Below, piece by piece: positions 20,316 through 29,529 of a DNA stretch of 46,016 nt. Source of the stretch: Corallococcus exercitus (GTDB taxonomy: Bacteria > Myxococcota > Myxococcia > Myxococcales > Myxococcaceae); assembly GCF_003611585.1 (NCBI RefSeq), contig NZ_RAVW01000017.1:1-46016 (forward strand), read 5' to 3'. The notes under the pieces are model-generated. The model made no database searches, was not told the DNA's origin, and worked only from the letters and a program-made list of their open reading frames with translations. Position numbers and translations under genes: made by a program. The stretch's first letter is position 1; each line of letters starts with the position of its first letter.

Positions 20316-21776
20316 ATGGGCAAGCCCACGGGTTTCATGGAGTGGCAGCGCATCCCCGCACCCAAGCGGGACAAGGCGGAGCGCCTGGAGGACTGGCGCG
20401 AGCTGCACCTGCCGCTGGCGCCGGACGAGGCGAAGCGGCAGGCGGGACGCTGCATGGACTGCGGCATCCCCTTCTGCCACCAGGGCTGTCCCCTGGGGAA
20501 CCTCATCCCGGACTTCAACGACGCGGTGTACCGGGGCCAGTGGCGGGAGGCGTACCAGGTGCTCAGCCGCACCAACACCTTCCCGGAGTTCACCGGACGG
20601 CTGTGCCCCGCGCCGTGCGAGGCCGCGTGCGTGCTGGCCATCGACCGGGACGCCGTCACCATCGAGCAGTTGGAGAAGGAGATCTCCGAGCGCGCCTTCG
20701 CGGAGGGCTGGGTGAAGGCGAAGCCTCCGGCGCGGCGCACGGGCAAGCGCGTGGCCGTGGTGGGCTCCGGCCCCGCGGGGCTCGCGGCGGCGGCGCAGCT
20801 CAACTCGGCCGGGCACAGCGTGACGGTGTACGAGAAGGACGCTCGCGCCGGAGGCCTGCTGCGCTACGGCATCCCGGACTTCAAGCTGGAGAAGGCGGTG
20901 CTGGACCGCCGCATCGCGCTGATGGAGGCGGAGGGCATCGTCTTCCGCGTCGGCGAGGACGTGGCGGTGACGCCGGGCTGGCGCGCGCTGCGCGAGCAGT
21001 ACGACGGCGTGGTGCTGGCCCTGGGCGCGCGCAAGGCCCGCGAGCTGGACGTGCCGGGCCGCGAGCTGTCCGGCGTGGTGCAGGCCATGGACTACCTGGA
21101 GCACCAGAACCAGGTGGTGACGGCCGGAGCGCAGCCGGACGCGCGCCTGGAGGCACAGGGCAAGCGCGTCATCATCCTGGGGGGCGGCGACACGGGCTCG
21201 GACTGCCTGGGCACGGCGCTGCGCCAGGGCGCGACGAACGTGATGCAGGTGGAGCTCTTCCCCGCGCCGCCGCCGGTGCGCGCGAAGGAGAACCCGTGGC
21301 CGCGCTGGCCGCTGGTGTTCCGCACGTCCTCCAGCCAGGAGGAGGGTGGCGAGCGCGCCTTCGCGATGATGACGAAGCGGCTGGAGGGCGAGAACGGCCA
21401 GCTCCAGCGGCTGCACGCGGTGCGCGTGGAGGTGCAGCGCGAGCCGGGCGGCGCGCCGAAGCTGGTGGAGGTGCCGGGCTCCGAGCAGGTGTTCGAGGTG
21501 GACCTGCTGGTGCTGGCCATGGGCTTCACCGGCCCCCGGACGGACCGGCTGGTGGAGGAGCTGGGCGTGACGCTCTCGCCGCGCGGCACGGTGCAGGTGG
21601 ACGCGAAGTTCGCCACCTCCGCGCCGGGCGTGTACTGCGCGGGTGACGCGAGCCGGGGCGCGAGCCTCATCGTCTGGGCGCTCGCGGACGGCCGGGAGGC
21701 GGCGCGCGCGTTGGACTCCTGGCTGTCCGGCGCCGCCTCCGTGCTGCCCACGCGCGGCCAGGACTGCGCGTTCTAG
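20316..21776 (+). CDS. gltD: Glutamate synthase, small subunit
   Basis: 486 residues, usual length. The N-terminal iron-sulfur region has Cys46, Cys49, Cys54 and Cys58 (CMDCGIPFCHQGC) and Cys97, Cys101 and Cys105 (CPAPCEAAC). The FAD Rossmann motif is VAVVGSGPAGLAAAA (about 146-160), the NADPH motif is IILGGGDTGSDCLG (about 285-298), and the closing FAD motif GVYCAGDASRGASLIVWA is near residue 440-460. It passes electrons from NADPH to GltB. The start at 20316 follows the gltB stop by three bases, with the GGGGGG Shine-Dalgarno lying inside the end of gltB, so translation is probably coupled. Its 3' end meets a hairpin shared with the convergent lipoprotein gene. Confidence 0.98.
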   Translation: MGKPTGFMEWQRIPAPKRDKAERLEDWRELHLPLAPDEAKRQAGRCMDCGIPFCHQGCPLGNLIPDFNDAVYRGQWREAYQVLSRTNTFPEFTGRLCPAPCEAACVLAIDRDAVTIEQLEKEISERAFAEGWVKAKPPARRTGKRVAVVGSGPAGLAAAAQLNSAGHSVTVYEKDARAGGLLRYGIPDFKLEKAVLDRRIALMEAEGIVFRVGEDVAVTPGWRALREQYDGVVLALGARKARELDVPGRELSGVVQAMDYLEHQNQVVTAGAQPDARLEAQGKRVIILGGGDTGSDCLGTALRQGATNVMQVELFPAPPPVRAKENPWPRWPLVFRTSSSQEEGGERAFAMMTKRLEGENGQLQRLHAVRVEVQREPGGAPKLVEVPGSEQVFEVDLLVLAMGFTGPRTDRLVEELGVTLSPRGTVQVDAKFATSAPGVYCAGDASRGASLIVWALADGREAARALDSWLSGAASVLPTRGQDCAF

Positions 21777-21777
21777 G

Positions 21778-21805
21778 GGCCGCGTCCCGTCAGTGGACGC
21801 GGGCC
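21778..21805. terminator. Convergent hairpin after gltD
   Basis: GGCCGCGTCC pairs with GGACGCGGGCC around a 7-base loop, with one bulged base; 8 bp are uninterrupted. It starts two bases after the gltD stop and covers the last codons of the convergent lipoprotein gene (stop at 21790). A shared two-way terminator is likely, although no U-tract is present. Confidence 0.5.
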
Positions 21806-23997
21806 GCGGGCGGCTGGAGGAAGTCGAGCGGCCGCTCCCGGAGCCGCGTCCTGAAGCCAGGGCGCATCTCCAGCAGCTGCTTCACCACCTCGACGTCGCG
21901 GATGGGGCCCACCGTGAGCGATGGGGCCGGTGAGCCGGGCGGCACGTCCAGGGGAACGCTCCCGGCGAGCGCTTCCATCCGGGACAGGTAGCCCGCGTCC
22001 AGGTCGATGAACCAGCCGCAGGAGGTGCAGTTGGCCAGCTCCTGGAGCCGCTGGTGCCGGCGCAGCAGGTCCGCGAACGGCCACGACGTCACCTGCGCCC
22101 CGAACTGGGCGTCCGGCACGACGAACATGAACCCGCTGCCCCCGCCCGTGAGGAACTTCGACAGCCGGGCCGGGATGCCCGACGTGGGACTGACGTGCGT
22201 GAAGGCCAGGTTGTCCACGCCCGAGAAGTCATTGGTCCCCGTGTCCTTGAAGTGACAGCCATTGCAGGTGTTGGCGGAGAACTCCTTCCGCGCACAGACC
22301 TCCGTGGCGTCGGTGGGAACCGCGTTGAGCGCTTCCCAGTGCGTGGGCGGAGCCACCTGCGAGTTGGCGCCCACGAAGGGCCTGCCATTGAGGGTGCGCG
22401 GCACGACGAAGTGCGCGAAGCACTGGGTGGGCACGGTCACCGGCTGCTCGACGCCGTTCTTCACATACGTGCGCACGAAGGAGTCCACGTCGGGGTCCGT
22501 CCGGAAGTCGTGGGTCGCGTCATCGGGAGTCAGCGCCATCGTGTGGACGCGCAGACACCCGTTGGAGGGCTTGTCCACGCCAGTGACGGGGTTCTGGTCC
22601 ACGAGCCGGAACTCCCGCAGCTCCCAGGGCAACCCCAGGGTGACCTCGTTGGTGCGAAGCTGGTTCAGCGCGTTTCCGTTGCCCTTGCCCGGAGCGCGGC
22701 CTCGCTGGACGACGCTCTCCGTCATCAAGGCGAGCCGCGCACGGTAGGCCGCGTTGAAGGTGGCGTAGCTTCCCAGCCCGGCCCACTGCCGGGCCCACGC
22801 CATGACCGCCGGGCACCCCTCGCCCGGCACGCCGTACTCGAAGATGACGGTGAACGGCTTGAGGTTGCAGGTCGCCTCCGTTCCACCGGTTCCCCAGGGC
22901 GAGGGGCGCGTCAGCCCGAAGAGGAAGCGCAGCTCCCCCGGGTCTGACGGCCGGCCGGAGTCGTCCTCCGTGCCGGCCAGGTCGATGCGGTTGACGATGG
23001 ACAGCAGCCGGAAGGGCGCGATGTCCAGGTCCAATGGCTTGCTGAGCACCACCTCCCAGCGGCCCGTGGAGGCGTTGAGCTGGAGGGACGACGACGCGCC
23101 GCTGGCGGCGGCCCAGGGGGCAATCACCTCGTCATACATCTTGCGGCGCGCGGGCACGGTGTCGCCGTTGGACTGGAAGTCATTGAGCCAGAGTGACAGC
23201 CAGCTCAGCACGAAGGCCTCCGGGCGCGAGCCGGACCCCTGGGCCATCTCCCGCATGAGGTGCGCGAAGGTCCACACCCCGCCCTTCGTTCCCGCGCCGG
23301 TGCACGGGTCCCACGTGCGCGCCGGGTCGAGCACCACGGCCGGGTCGCGGATCATCAGCGTCCGCTCCCACCAGGCCTGCGTGGAGGCCGGTATCTGGGG
23401 GCAGCTCGTGAACGGCACCAGCGCGCCCTGCCCGAAGGCGTCGGCGTCGACGGGGAGCCCCTCGTAACGGGCAGCCGGGTGGCGTCCGTTGAACAGGACG
23501 GTCTCCCGGGTGGGCGTCCCGAACTCGCCGGAGGCCAGCCGGCGCTCGTTCTCCTTGCGGCGCTGCAGCTCCGAGTCCGGCAGCTGCGAGAAGAGGGTGA
23601 AGAACTCCGGGCCAGGGCTCGCGGGAATGGTGCCCAGCCGGGCCAGCGTGTCGGACCGGAACAGGACCGTGGGACGGTCCGGGTCCCCCACCACGCGCAC
23701 CAGGCTGTCCGCGAGCATCCGGTTGGCCGGGGGCGGCAGCTTCACGTGCACGGCCGTCGTCTCCCCCAGCGGCGTGGGCTTCTCCAGCTTCTGGGCGAAG
23801 ATTTCGGCGACGGACAGGCCTGACACGACGGGCAGTTCGCCGATGCTGGAGACGGTGCCCCCCGAGCCGACTTGCGCATCATCCTGGGTGTCCTGCACCG
23901 GCGGCGCCTGCGCGGGCGCCGGCTCCTTCGCGCATCCGCTGACCGCCAGCACGGCTCCCAATAAAATGATTCTCAATTCCTTGCACTTCCGCGACAT
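21790..23997 (-). CDS. Large lipoprotein with a CxxCH motif
   Basis: 735 residues. The ATG at 23997 has a G-rich ribosome site (GGGGGG) and starts a lipoprotein signal (ILLGAVLAVSGC, Cys22). A Pro/Gln/Asp-rich linker (about 25-60) leads to a globular exported body that I cannot assign to a characterised family. Notable parts are SIVNRIDLAG and LRFLFGLT (about 335-370), CNGCH (Cys578, Cys581, His582) and a later pair NCTSCGW. CNGCH could bind heme or form part of a metal or disulfide site, as in lipoproteins common in myxobacteria. It is a single gene, convergent with gltD and downstream of amtB on the same strand, with about 280 bases between. No evidence links it to nitrogen. Confidence 0.75.
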   Translation of the reverse strand: MSRKCKELRIILLGAVLAVSGCAKEPAPAQAPPVQDTQDDAQVGSGGTVSSIGELPVVSGLSVAEIFAQKLEKPTPLGETTAVHVKLPPPANRMLADSLVRVVGDPDRPTVLFRSDTLARLGTIPASPGPEFFTLFSQLPDSELQRRKENERRLASGEFGTPTRETVLFNGRHPAARYEGLPVDADAFGQGALVPFTSCPQIPASTQAWWERTLMIRDPAVVLDPARTWDPCTGAGTKGGVWTFAHLMREMAQGSGSRPEAFVLSWLSLWLNDFQSNGDTVPARRKMYDEVIAPWAAASGASSSLQLNASTGRWEVVLSKPLDLDIAPFRLLSIVNRIDLAGTEDDSGRPSDPGELRFLFGLTRPSPWGTGGTEATCNLKPFTVIFEYGVPGEGCPAVMAWARQWAGLGSYATFNAAYRARLALMTESVVQRGRAPGKGNGNALNQLRTNEVTLGLPWELREFRLVDQNPVTGVDKPSNGCLRVHTMALTPDDATHDFRTDPDVDSFVRTYVKNGVEQPVTVPTQCFAHFVVPRTLNGRPFVGANSQVAPPTHWEALNAVPTDATEVCARKEFSANTCNGCHFKDTGTNDFSGVDNLAFTHVSPTSGIPARLSKFLTGGGSGFMFVVPDAQFGAQVTSWPFADLLRRHQRLQELANCTSCGWFIDLDAGYLSRMEALAGSVPLDVPPGSPAPSLTVGPIRDVEVVKQLLEMRPGFRTRLRERPLDFLQPPAARVH

Positions 23998-24213
23998 GCA
24001 TCCCCCCGGCGAAGCCAGCCTCTTCCATCCATGGCAGGCATTGCCTCAACGCCGCGGGCGCTCGTGCATGTCCAAGCGTCCGATACAGGGCCGGGCGAAG
24101 TCACACCCCGGACAGGGAGCTGCCCGCGCGAATGATCAGCGAGGGCCGCGCCCATCCCCTTCCCGACAGGTTCCCGGCCTCGCGGGGTCCACACGCTTGG
24201 AGCCCCAACGCGC

Positions 24214-24249
24214 CACGGGGCCCACCCGCGTGAAGCGAGGGGCCCCGTG
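24214..24249 (-). terminator. Hairpin downstream of amtB
   Basis: CACGGGGCC and GGCCCCGTG form a perfect 9-bp stem with an 18-base loop, 27 bases after the amtB stop on the minus strand. The rest of the 23998-24275 gap has no gene and must contain the promoter of the downstream lipoprotein; nothing else stands out in it. No U-tract follows the stem. Confidence 0.5.
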
Positions 24250-24275
24250 ACGACGGAAACACCGGAGGAAGGACG

Positions 24276-25682
24276 CTACGCGGGCACGGGCTGCGACGGG
24301 GCGCCGTGCTCCGGGGCGCTGGCCGTCGCGGTGGACGTGCTCGCGGCGGGCGCGGGCGGCGTGGGCACGGCGAGCGCCACGGTGGGGACCTCGCCCACGG
24401 TCTCTCCGTGCTGGCTCAGGTCCAGGCCCGCTTCCTCCTGCTCCGGGGTGACGCGCAGCGGGACGATGCGGTCGACAATCTTGTAGAGGAGGTACGAGCC
24501 CACGAAGGAGAAGACGGACACGACGACCAGCGCCAGCAGGTGCATGAGGAAGGTGCGCGTGGTGCCGTAGAGCAGGCCCACGTCCTTGGCGAGCACGCCG
24601 GTGAGGATCATCCCAACGATGCCGCCCAGGCCGTGGCAGGGGAACACGTCGAGCGTGTCATCCAGCGCGGTGCGGCTCTTGAAGTGCACGGCGGCGTTAC
24701 TGACGAAGCTGGCGACGAGGCCCACCAGGATGCTCTGCCCCACGGTGATGAAGCCCGCGGCGGGCGTGACGGCGACCAGGCCCACCACCGCGCCCACGCA
24801 GGCGCCCATGGCGCTGGGCTTGCGGCCGCGCAGCCAGTCAAAGGCGATCCACCCGAGCATCGCGGAGGCGGAGGCCGTGTTGGTGGTGGCGAAGGCCAGC
24901 GTGGCCAGCGACGAAGCGGACAGCGCGGAGCCCGCGTTGAAGCCGAACCAGCCGAACCACAGCATGCCCGTGCCCAGCATCACGAAGGGCACGTTGGCGG
25001 GAGCGTGCGTGGCGTGCGTCAGGTGCACCTGTCGGCGGCCCAGCACGATGGCGCCCGCGAGCGCGGCGAGCCCCGCGGACATGTGCACCACGGTGCCGCC
25101 CGCGAAGTCGAGCACGCCCCACTGGCGCAGGAAGCCCTCCGGGTGCCACGTCCAGTGGGCGAGCGGCGCGTAGATGAAGAGGCTGAAGAGCACCATGAAG
25201 AGCAGGTACGCCTTGAAGCGCACGCGCTCCGCGAACGCGCCGGTGATGAGCGCCGGGGTGATGATGGCGAACTTGAGCTGGAAGAGCGCGAAGAGCAGCA
25301 GCGGCACGGTGGGCGCCAGGTCCGGGTGCGTCTCACCACCCACGCCGCTGAACATGAAGAAGGTGCGCGGGTCGCCGATAAGGCCGTGGAAGCTGTCGCC
25401 GAAGCACAGGCTGAAGCCCACCACGACCCACAGCACGCTGATGACCGCCATGGCGATGAAGCTCTGCATCAGCGTGGAGACCACGTTCTTCAGCCGCACC
25501 ATGCCGCCGTAGAAGAACGACAGGCCGGGCGTCATCAGCAGCACCAGCGCCGTGGCGGTGAGCAGCCACGCGGTGTCCGCCGCGTTGATGGGGCCGCCCT
25601 GCTTCACCTGAGCCGTCGGGACCACCAGGAGTCCCGCCACCGCCACCGCCACCAGCAGGACCATCGCCATCCACTTCTGCAT
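24276..25682 (-). CDS. amtB: Ammonium transporter, Amt/MEP/Rh family
   Basis: 468 residues. The ATG at 25682 is chosen over one 15 codons upstream because GGAGAGG lies about seven bases before it and a signal-like hydrophobic segment follows. Eleven to twelve membrane helices are visible. Pore features match E. coli AmtB: Asp192 and His200 (LDFAGGTVVHMSAG), His350 (FPCHGLGG) and Phe138 (FQLKFAIITPALITGAFAER). The cytoplasmic tail (about 415-468) extends beyond the usual end with an Ala/Pro/Thr-rich stretch. It imports ammonium for glutamine synthetase and GltBD, and lies 2.5 kb from gltBD. Unusually there is no glnK (PII) gene next to it. The leader is AT rich. Confidence 0.95.
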   Translation of the reverse strand: MQKWMAMVLLVAVAVAGLLVVPTAQVKQGGPINAADTAWLLTATALVLLMTPGLSFFYGGMVRLKNVVSTLMQSFIAMAVISVLWVVVGFSLCFGDSFHGLIGDPRTFFMFSGVGGETHPDLAPTVPLLLFALFQLKFAIITPALITGAFAERVRFKAYLLFMVLFSLFIYAPLAHWTWHPEGFLRQWGVLDFAGGTVVHMSAGLAALAGAIVLGRRQVHLTHATHAPANVPFVMLGTGMLWFGWFGFNAGSALSASSLATLAFATTNTASASAMLGWIAFDWLRGRKPSAMGACVGAVVGLVAVTPAAGFITVGQSILVGLVASFVSNAAVHFKSRTALDDTLDVFPCHGLGGIVGMILTGVLAKDVGLLYGTTRTFLMHLLALVVVSVFSFVGSYLLYKIVDRIVPLRVTPEQEEAGLDLSQHGETVGEVPTVALAVPTPPAPAASTSTATASAPEHGAPSQPVPA

Positions 25683-25976
25683 CGCCGCACCTCTCCAGAG
25701 AGCTGACGCGATGCAGTGTAGACACAAGATGGGTTAATTTCAATCCGATGGAGGCTAAATAACGTGCATTTAATCCTAAAGTTCAAACTCTAAAACCCAG
25801 TGAACCTGAAACCAATGGGTCTTGAAGCCCTCCTCGGAACGAGGGCCCGGCAGGCTCCCCGCCATGACGCGCAACGTCATGCGGGTTCATGGCGCCGGGC
25901 TGGCCGCCTTCCGCCGGGCCCGGTCCCAACCTGTCCGACTGTCGGACAGGTTCGGGCGGTGCGCAGGCCCGGAGGC
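25683..25976. promoter_or_regulatory. amtB leader and S41-gene tail, AT-rich with several dyads
   Basis: About 290 bases without a gene. Positions about 25728-25815 are far richer in A+T than anything nearby and should hold the amtB promoter; TGCACG-TTAT-TTAGC on the minus strand only weakly resembles a sigma-54 site. Further out are GCCCTC/GAGGGC (25827-25846), CATGACG/CGTCATG (25863-25881) and the 25-bp palindrome at 25928. Any of these could end transcription from the S41 peptidase unit, whose stop is at 25977. Confidence 0.5.
25928..25952. repeat. 25-bp intergenic palindrome, copy 1
   Basis: A perfect dyad with 12-base arms: AACCTGTCCGAC, a central T, then the exact complement of the arm. 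It lies 24 bases beyond the stop of the S41 peptidase. The identical element recurs at 34951-34975. As flanking bases differ between copies, the conserved unit is only the palindrome. Confidence 0.9.
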
Positions 25977-27887
25977 TCAAGGTCGCGGAGACAGCCGGTA
26001 CGCATGGCGGAGCAGGAACGGTTCACCGGGACGGCGTGTGAGCCGGGCGAGGGAGAGGACGTCGCCGCGCCGGCTCAGCACCGTGCGCACTTCGACGGTC
26101 GCTCCGTTCTCGTGTCCCGAGCCCTCCGCCACCAGGGTCAGCTCACGGGGGTCGCTGCCTCCGCGACGCTCGAGGATGCGCATGCTTCCGGTGGCGTCCC
26201 CTTCCCCGGTTTCGAGCTGGCCCCCGTCCGCGCGGATCCGCAGGACCTGCGATGCGCGGACGGTCTTGCCGGGGCCATCGTCGAAGGTGAAGGCGAGGCG
26301 GGCCTCCTCCCCCTCCCCCGTGACGGTGAGCAGCGTGGGGAGGACCACACGCCGGTCGTTTCCGAAGTCGCGGTAGTCGAGCGTGCCGCTCCAGCTCCCC
26401 GCCAGTGCGGACGCCATGGAGGGGATGGCGGGTGGCGCGGAGTCCTTCGCGATTTCGGCCACGCGATCCCGTCCCGCCTCGAAGTCGAGGAGCGTTGGGA
26501 GGACCGTCTCGTCCACCGGGACACCCCGGCCCGCGAGGAAGTGGTCCACGTTCGTCCGGTTCCACGCGTTGGGGATGCGGATCCGCAGGCCGCTGTGGGG
26601 CAGCGTCAGCAGGAAGATGTGGCCCGCCGTGGGGCCCTCCGCGCTGCCCGCGCTCTCCTCGCCCACCAGCCGCGCGTTGCCCTTCTCCTTCAGCTGCGCC
26701 AGCACCATCGTCGCGCCGGAGGCATTCATGGGCCCGGTGAGGACCGTGACCCTTCCGGTGAAGCGGTCCGGCAAGGGGGCCTGGAGTTGCCGTGAGGATT
26801 CGTCCGGACGTGGCAGCCGCTCCCACGCTCCGTCCTTCGTGCGGCGGAAGCCGTCCAAGGGTGGCTCGAAGAGCTCCTGGCGATTGCCCCAGCTCTCGAG
26901 GTGCTGGGGCAGGTCTCCGTAGCGGACGGCCTTGAGCAGCGCGGGCTTCGACCAGACGAAGGGCTTGGGGAGCAGGTAGCGGCCCAGCGTGACCGCCACG
27001 TCGTCCGAACCGCCACCGCTCTCCCGCAGGTCGAGGACGAGGTGCTCCACCCCGCGGGCCTTCAGCGTCTTGAAGAAGCCTCCGAGGAAGGCCTCGGCGT
27101 CCACGGGGTTGCGGTAGTTCACGAAGGTGTCGATGCGCAACGTGGCGACCTTGCCGTCGAGCCACCAGTGGATCGCCTTGTAGAACTCGTCGCGGTAGGG
27201 GCTGCCCGGCCAGGGCAGCGCGGTCCACCGGGGAAACGGGAGGGGCTCCAGCGAGGCATGCGACGCGTGGAGTTCTCCCGAGCGCTTCCAGTCCAGTTCC
27301 CAGCGTTGCGGGAACCCGTGGAAGGCGGGCCAGGCTTCGTTGAAGTCGTCCCCCATCAGGTCGCTGTCCGAGCCCAGCTTGGCGGCGATGGCCTGATCCG
27401 TGCTCCCGTCGTAGGCGACGGTGCGCCCCAGGGTGATCAACACCTGGGGCACGGGAATGCCGTTGAGGGCGACGAGCTCCGCGCCAGCAGGTGGGGCTCC
27501 GGGCTGGCCGTCGTTCGACACGACGATCATCCGTCCTTCGATGAGCTTGAAGCGGAGCGGCAGGTGCGTGGGTTGGGTGCGGCGCCACGCCTCCAGCGCG
27601 ACCGGGAGCTCGGCCTTGGTGTGGTCGCAATGGATGCCGGCCAGCAACAACGAGACCTCCCGCCACAACGCGAGGTCGGTGATGGGCCGGGACGCCGCCG
27701 CCTCCAGCCGGGCGAAGGCGGCCTGCGTGTCGGCCTTGCCGCGATAGCGGTGGAGGCCCGGGTGGAGGGTCTCCAGCGCTCGGCGCAGGAGCGCGACGTC
27801 GGCGCGTGCCTTCGCTGCGTCCAGGGTGACGGAAGGTGGAGGGGGAACCGCGAGGAGCAGGGTCAGGGCCAGCGAAGGGAGCAGCAT
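25977..27887 (-). CDS. Exported S41-family peptidase
   Basis: 636 residues. The N-terminus (MLLPSLALTLLLAVPPPP) is a short Sec signal. An N-terminal helical domain (about 20-105) precedes a PDZ-like segment (about 115-155, GRMIVVSNDGQPGAPPAGAELVALNG). The S41 core has the LVLDLRESGGGS strand (283-294) and a likely nucleophile Ser390 in GPMNASGATM, followed by VGEESAGSAEGPTAG. A C-terminal beta domain (about 460-636) is extra compared with small C-terminal processing proteases. It probably cleaves proteins in the periplasm or outside. It is the last gene of a five-gene minus-strand unit, 11 bases after the membrane AraC regulator, which suggests it is made or used with that sensor. Confidence 0.85.
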   Translation of the reverse strand: MLLPSLALTLLLAVPPPPSVTLDAAKARADVALLRRALETLHPGLHRYRGKADTQAAFARLEAAASRPITDLALWREVSLLLAGIHCDHTKAELPVALEAWRRTQPTHLPLRFKLIEGRMIVVSNDGQPGAPPAGAELVALNGIPVPQVLITLGRTVAYDGSTDQAIAAKLGSDSDLMGDDFNEAWPAFHGFPQRWELDWKRSGELHASHASLEPLPFPRWTALPWPGSPYRDEFYKAIHWWLDGKVATLRIDTFVNYRNPVDAEAFLGGFFKTLKARGVEHLVLDLRESGGGSDDVAVTLGRYLLPKPFVWSKPALLKAVRYGDLPQHLESWGNRQELFEPPLDGFRRTKDGAWERLPRPDESSRQLQAPLPDRFTGRVTVLTGPMNASGATMVLAQLKEKGNARLVGEESAGSAEGPTAGHIFLLTLPHSGLRIRIPNAWNRTNVDHFLAGRGVPVDETVLPTLLDFEAGRDRVAEIAKDSAPPAIPSMASALAGSWSGTLDYRDFGNDRRVVLPTLLTVTGEGEEARLAFTFDDGPGKTVRASQVLRIRADGGQLETGEGDATGSMRILERRGGSDPRELTLVAEGSGHENGATVEVRTVLSRRGDVLSLARLTRRPGEPFLLRHAYRLSPRP

Positions 27888-27898
27888 GACCCGAAGAG

Positions 27899-29044
27899 CT
27901 ACGCCGTCACTTCCTCCTCCGTCGTCTCAAGTCCTGGCGGCGTGCGGTTTTTCGTTTGTTGAGCCGTCCGCCATGCCGTGGGGCTGAGGCCCGTGTGTTC
28001 GCGGAAGCTGCGGTTGAAGCTGGCCTTGGAGGCGAAGCCCGCCTCCAGCGCCATCGTCAGCAGGGGCGTCGGGTCGCCGGAGGCCAGTCGCTGCTGCACG
28101 GCGGCCACGCGCATGGCGTTGATGACGGCGTTGAAGTTGCGGCCCAGGCCCCGGTTGAAGGCCCGTGACGCGTAGCTCTCGTTGGTCCCCAGCCGGCGGG
28201 CCACGTCGGAGAGGGTGAGGCCCGGCTCGCGCCACCACCCCGCGCTCTGGATGCGCGCCTCCCATCCCGCGGCCAGGGCGGCCCAGTCGCGGTCCGGAAC
28301 GGCGACGGGTCCGGCGTCCAGGGACCATTGGGGGAAGCGGTGACCGGCGTGCCGCCAGCCTTCCAGCCCGAGCCAGAGGACGATGGCCGCGAAGAGCAGG
28401 TACTGGGGGAACCGGTCGTAGTGGCTCAGGGGCGTCAGGAACCGGTCCACGAACGCGAAGCCCACGGTCACGGTCCACCACAGCTCCAGCGACACGAGCA
28501 CGGTGGCCATCCAGGGCTGGCGGTGCGAGTCCCGGTCGCTGACGTGCTCCACGAGCCAGCGCTGATAGCGGCCATGGAAGCGGACCGTGGCCACGAGGTA
28601 GGCCGCGAGCGAGAGCATGCTCGCGGCGGCTTCGAGGGGAGCGATCCACGGCTCGTGGACGGAGTCATTCCAGCGCAGCTTCTGCTCGAGCGGCAGCGCG
28701 AAGGCGCACAGCGTGTAGCCGAGCATGACCGCGGCGGGAACGAAGTGCCGCCACGCGCGAGCGGGCAGCGTGGGCGTCACGAGGCGGCGGACGTAGAGGA
28801 AGAGCAGCGGCCCGGTGGCGAGGCCCAGGTTGAACGGCGCGAACGACAGCCACGGGTGGACGTCATAGAAGCCCGCGAAGCCCAGCACGTACGGCATCAG
28901 CCGCAGCACGGAGACACCGAGCAGCGCGGCCAGCAGCCGGTTCGCGGAGCGGTTTCCGGAAGCAGTCAGGAGCAGCCCGCACACCAGGGCCCCAAAGCCC
29001 GCGGCCAATCCCAGGGTGGTGCTCCACGGCCCGAATCGAATCAC
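27899..29044 (-). CDS. Membrane-anchored AraC-family regulator
   Basis: 381 residues. I chose the GTG at 29044 because AGGAGGT lies five bases upstream, two bases after the preceding stop; the longer frame to 29152 would overlap that gene. Seven or so hydrophobic helices span about 5-245. The C-terminal 100 residues form an AraC double helix-turn-helix: LTLSDVARRLGTNESYASRAFNRGLG, then MALEAGFASKASFNRSFREHTGLSPTAWR. Membrane AraC proteins usually sense an extracellular or membrane signal and act on nearby promoters while tethered to the membrane. Being inside an operon with two lipoproteins and an S41 protease suggests it controls that unit; proteolytic control is possible but not shown. Confidence 0.9.
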   Translation of the reverse strand: MIRFGPWSTTLGLAAGFGALVCGLLLTASGNRSANRLLAALLGVSVLRLMPYVLGFAGFYDVHPWLSFAPFNLGLATGPLLFLYVRRLVTPTLPARAWRHFVPAAVMLGYTLCAFALPLEQKLRWNDSVHEPWIAPLEAAASMLSLAAYLVATVRFHGRYQRWLVEHVSDRDSHRQPWMATVLVSLELWWTVTVGFAFVDRFLTPLSHYDRFPQYLLFAAIVLWLGLEGWRHAGHRFPQWSLDAGPVAVPDRDWAALAAGWEARIQSAGWWREPGLTLSDVARRLGTNESYASRAFNRGLGRNFNAVINAMRVAAVQQRLASGDPTPLLTMALEAGFASKASFNRSFREHTGLSPTAWRTAQQTKNRTPPGLETTEEEVTA

Positions 29045-29046
29045 CG

Positions 29047-29523
29047 CTACCTCCTGTCCAGGATGCGCCCCTGTCCGTCGATCGCGTAGACGGCGCCGCC
29101 ATCCAGGATGGGCTCGTTCAAGCCACAGCGCGACGGTTGCGGAGAGAACCACACGAAGAACAGGTCATTTTCCGACTGGAGGACGTGGGTGTCGTAGGTG
29201 CTCCTCCTGGAGAGACACCGCGCCATGCGCTTGTCGGGATCCTGGGTCTGGAGTTCTGAACCCGGAGGCAGGAACTCGTTCATCGCGACCTCCAGGGCCG
29301 CCATCATGGGGCCTTCCAGGTGGACGCCTTCCTTGAAGGAGTTCGGGAACACCACGGCGGCTGCCTCTTCGGGAGGTGCCCACGCGGCCTTTTGCTTCAA
29401 GGGACCCGCCGGGGGCCCCTCGACCTCGTACATGCCATTGGCGAACTGGCGGACACGGATGTCCGGATGCGGCGCCGAACATCCCAGCGCCACGAACAAC
29501 ACCATCGAAGCCAATCTGGCCAA
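29047..29523 (-). CDS. Small lipoprotein of the AraC/S41 unit
   Basis: 158 residues. A TTG at 29523 is taken as start, with GGAGGAG nine bases ahead, because only that gives a complete lipoprotein signal (MARLASMVLFVALGC, Cys15); the internal ATG would leave too few residues before the lipobox. The mature protein is mixed alpha/beta with two cysteines (CLSRRSTYD and SRCGLNEP) that could pair. I do not recognise a family. The C-terminal GGAVYAIDGQGRILDRR looks like the end of a small sandwich or lipocalin-like fold. It ends two bases before the AraC gene, so the lipoprotein and the membrane regulator are probably made together. Confidence 0.7.
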   Translation of the reverse strand: MARLASMVLFVALGCSAPHPDIRVRQFANGMYEVEGPPAGPLKQKAAWAPPEEAAAVVFPNSFKEGVHLEGPMMAALEVAMNEFLPPGSELQTQDPDKRMARCLSRRSTYDTHVLQSENDLFFVWFSPQPSRCGLNEPILDGGAVYAIDGQGRILDRR

Positions 29524-29529
29524 TGTGGG

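Noticed and set aside
25738-25775. Possible sigma-54 promoter before amtB (minus strand TGCACG-TTAT-TTAGC)
   Set aside because: The invariant GG and GC pairs are not both present, so I do not call it.
25863-25881. CATGACG/CGTCATG dyad as a third copy of the intergenic palindrome
   Set aside because: Sequence and length differ from the 25-bp element; only a short local stem.
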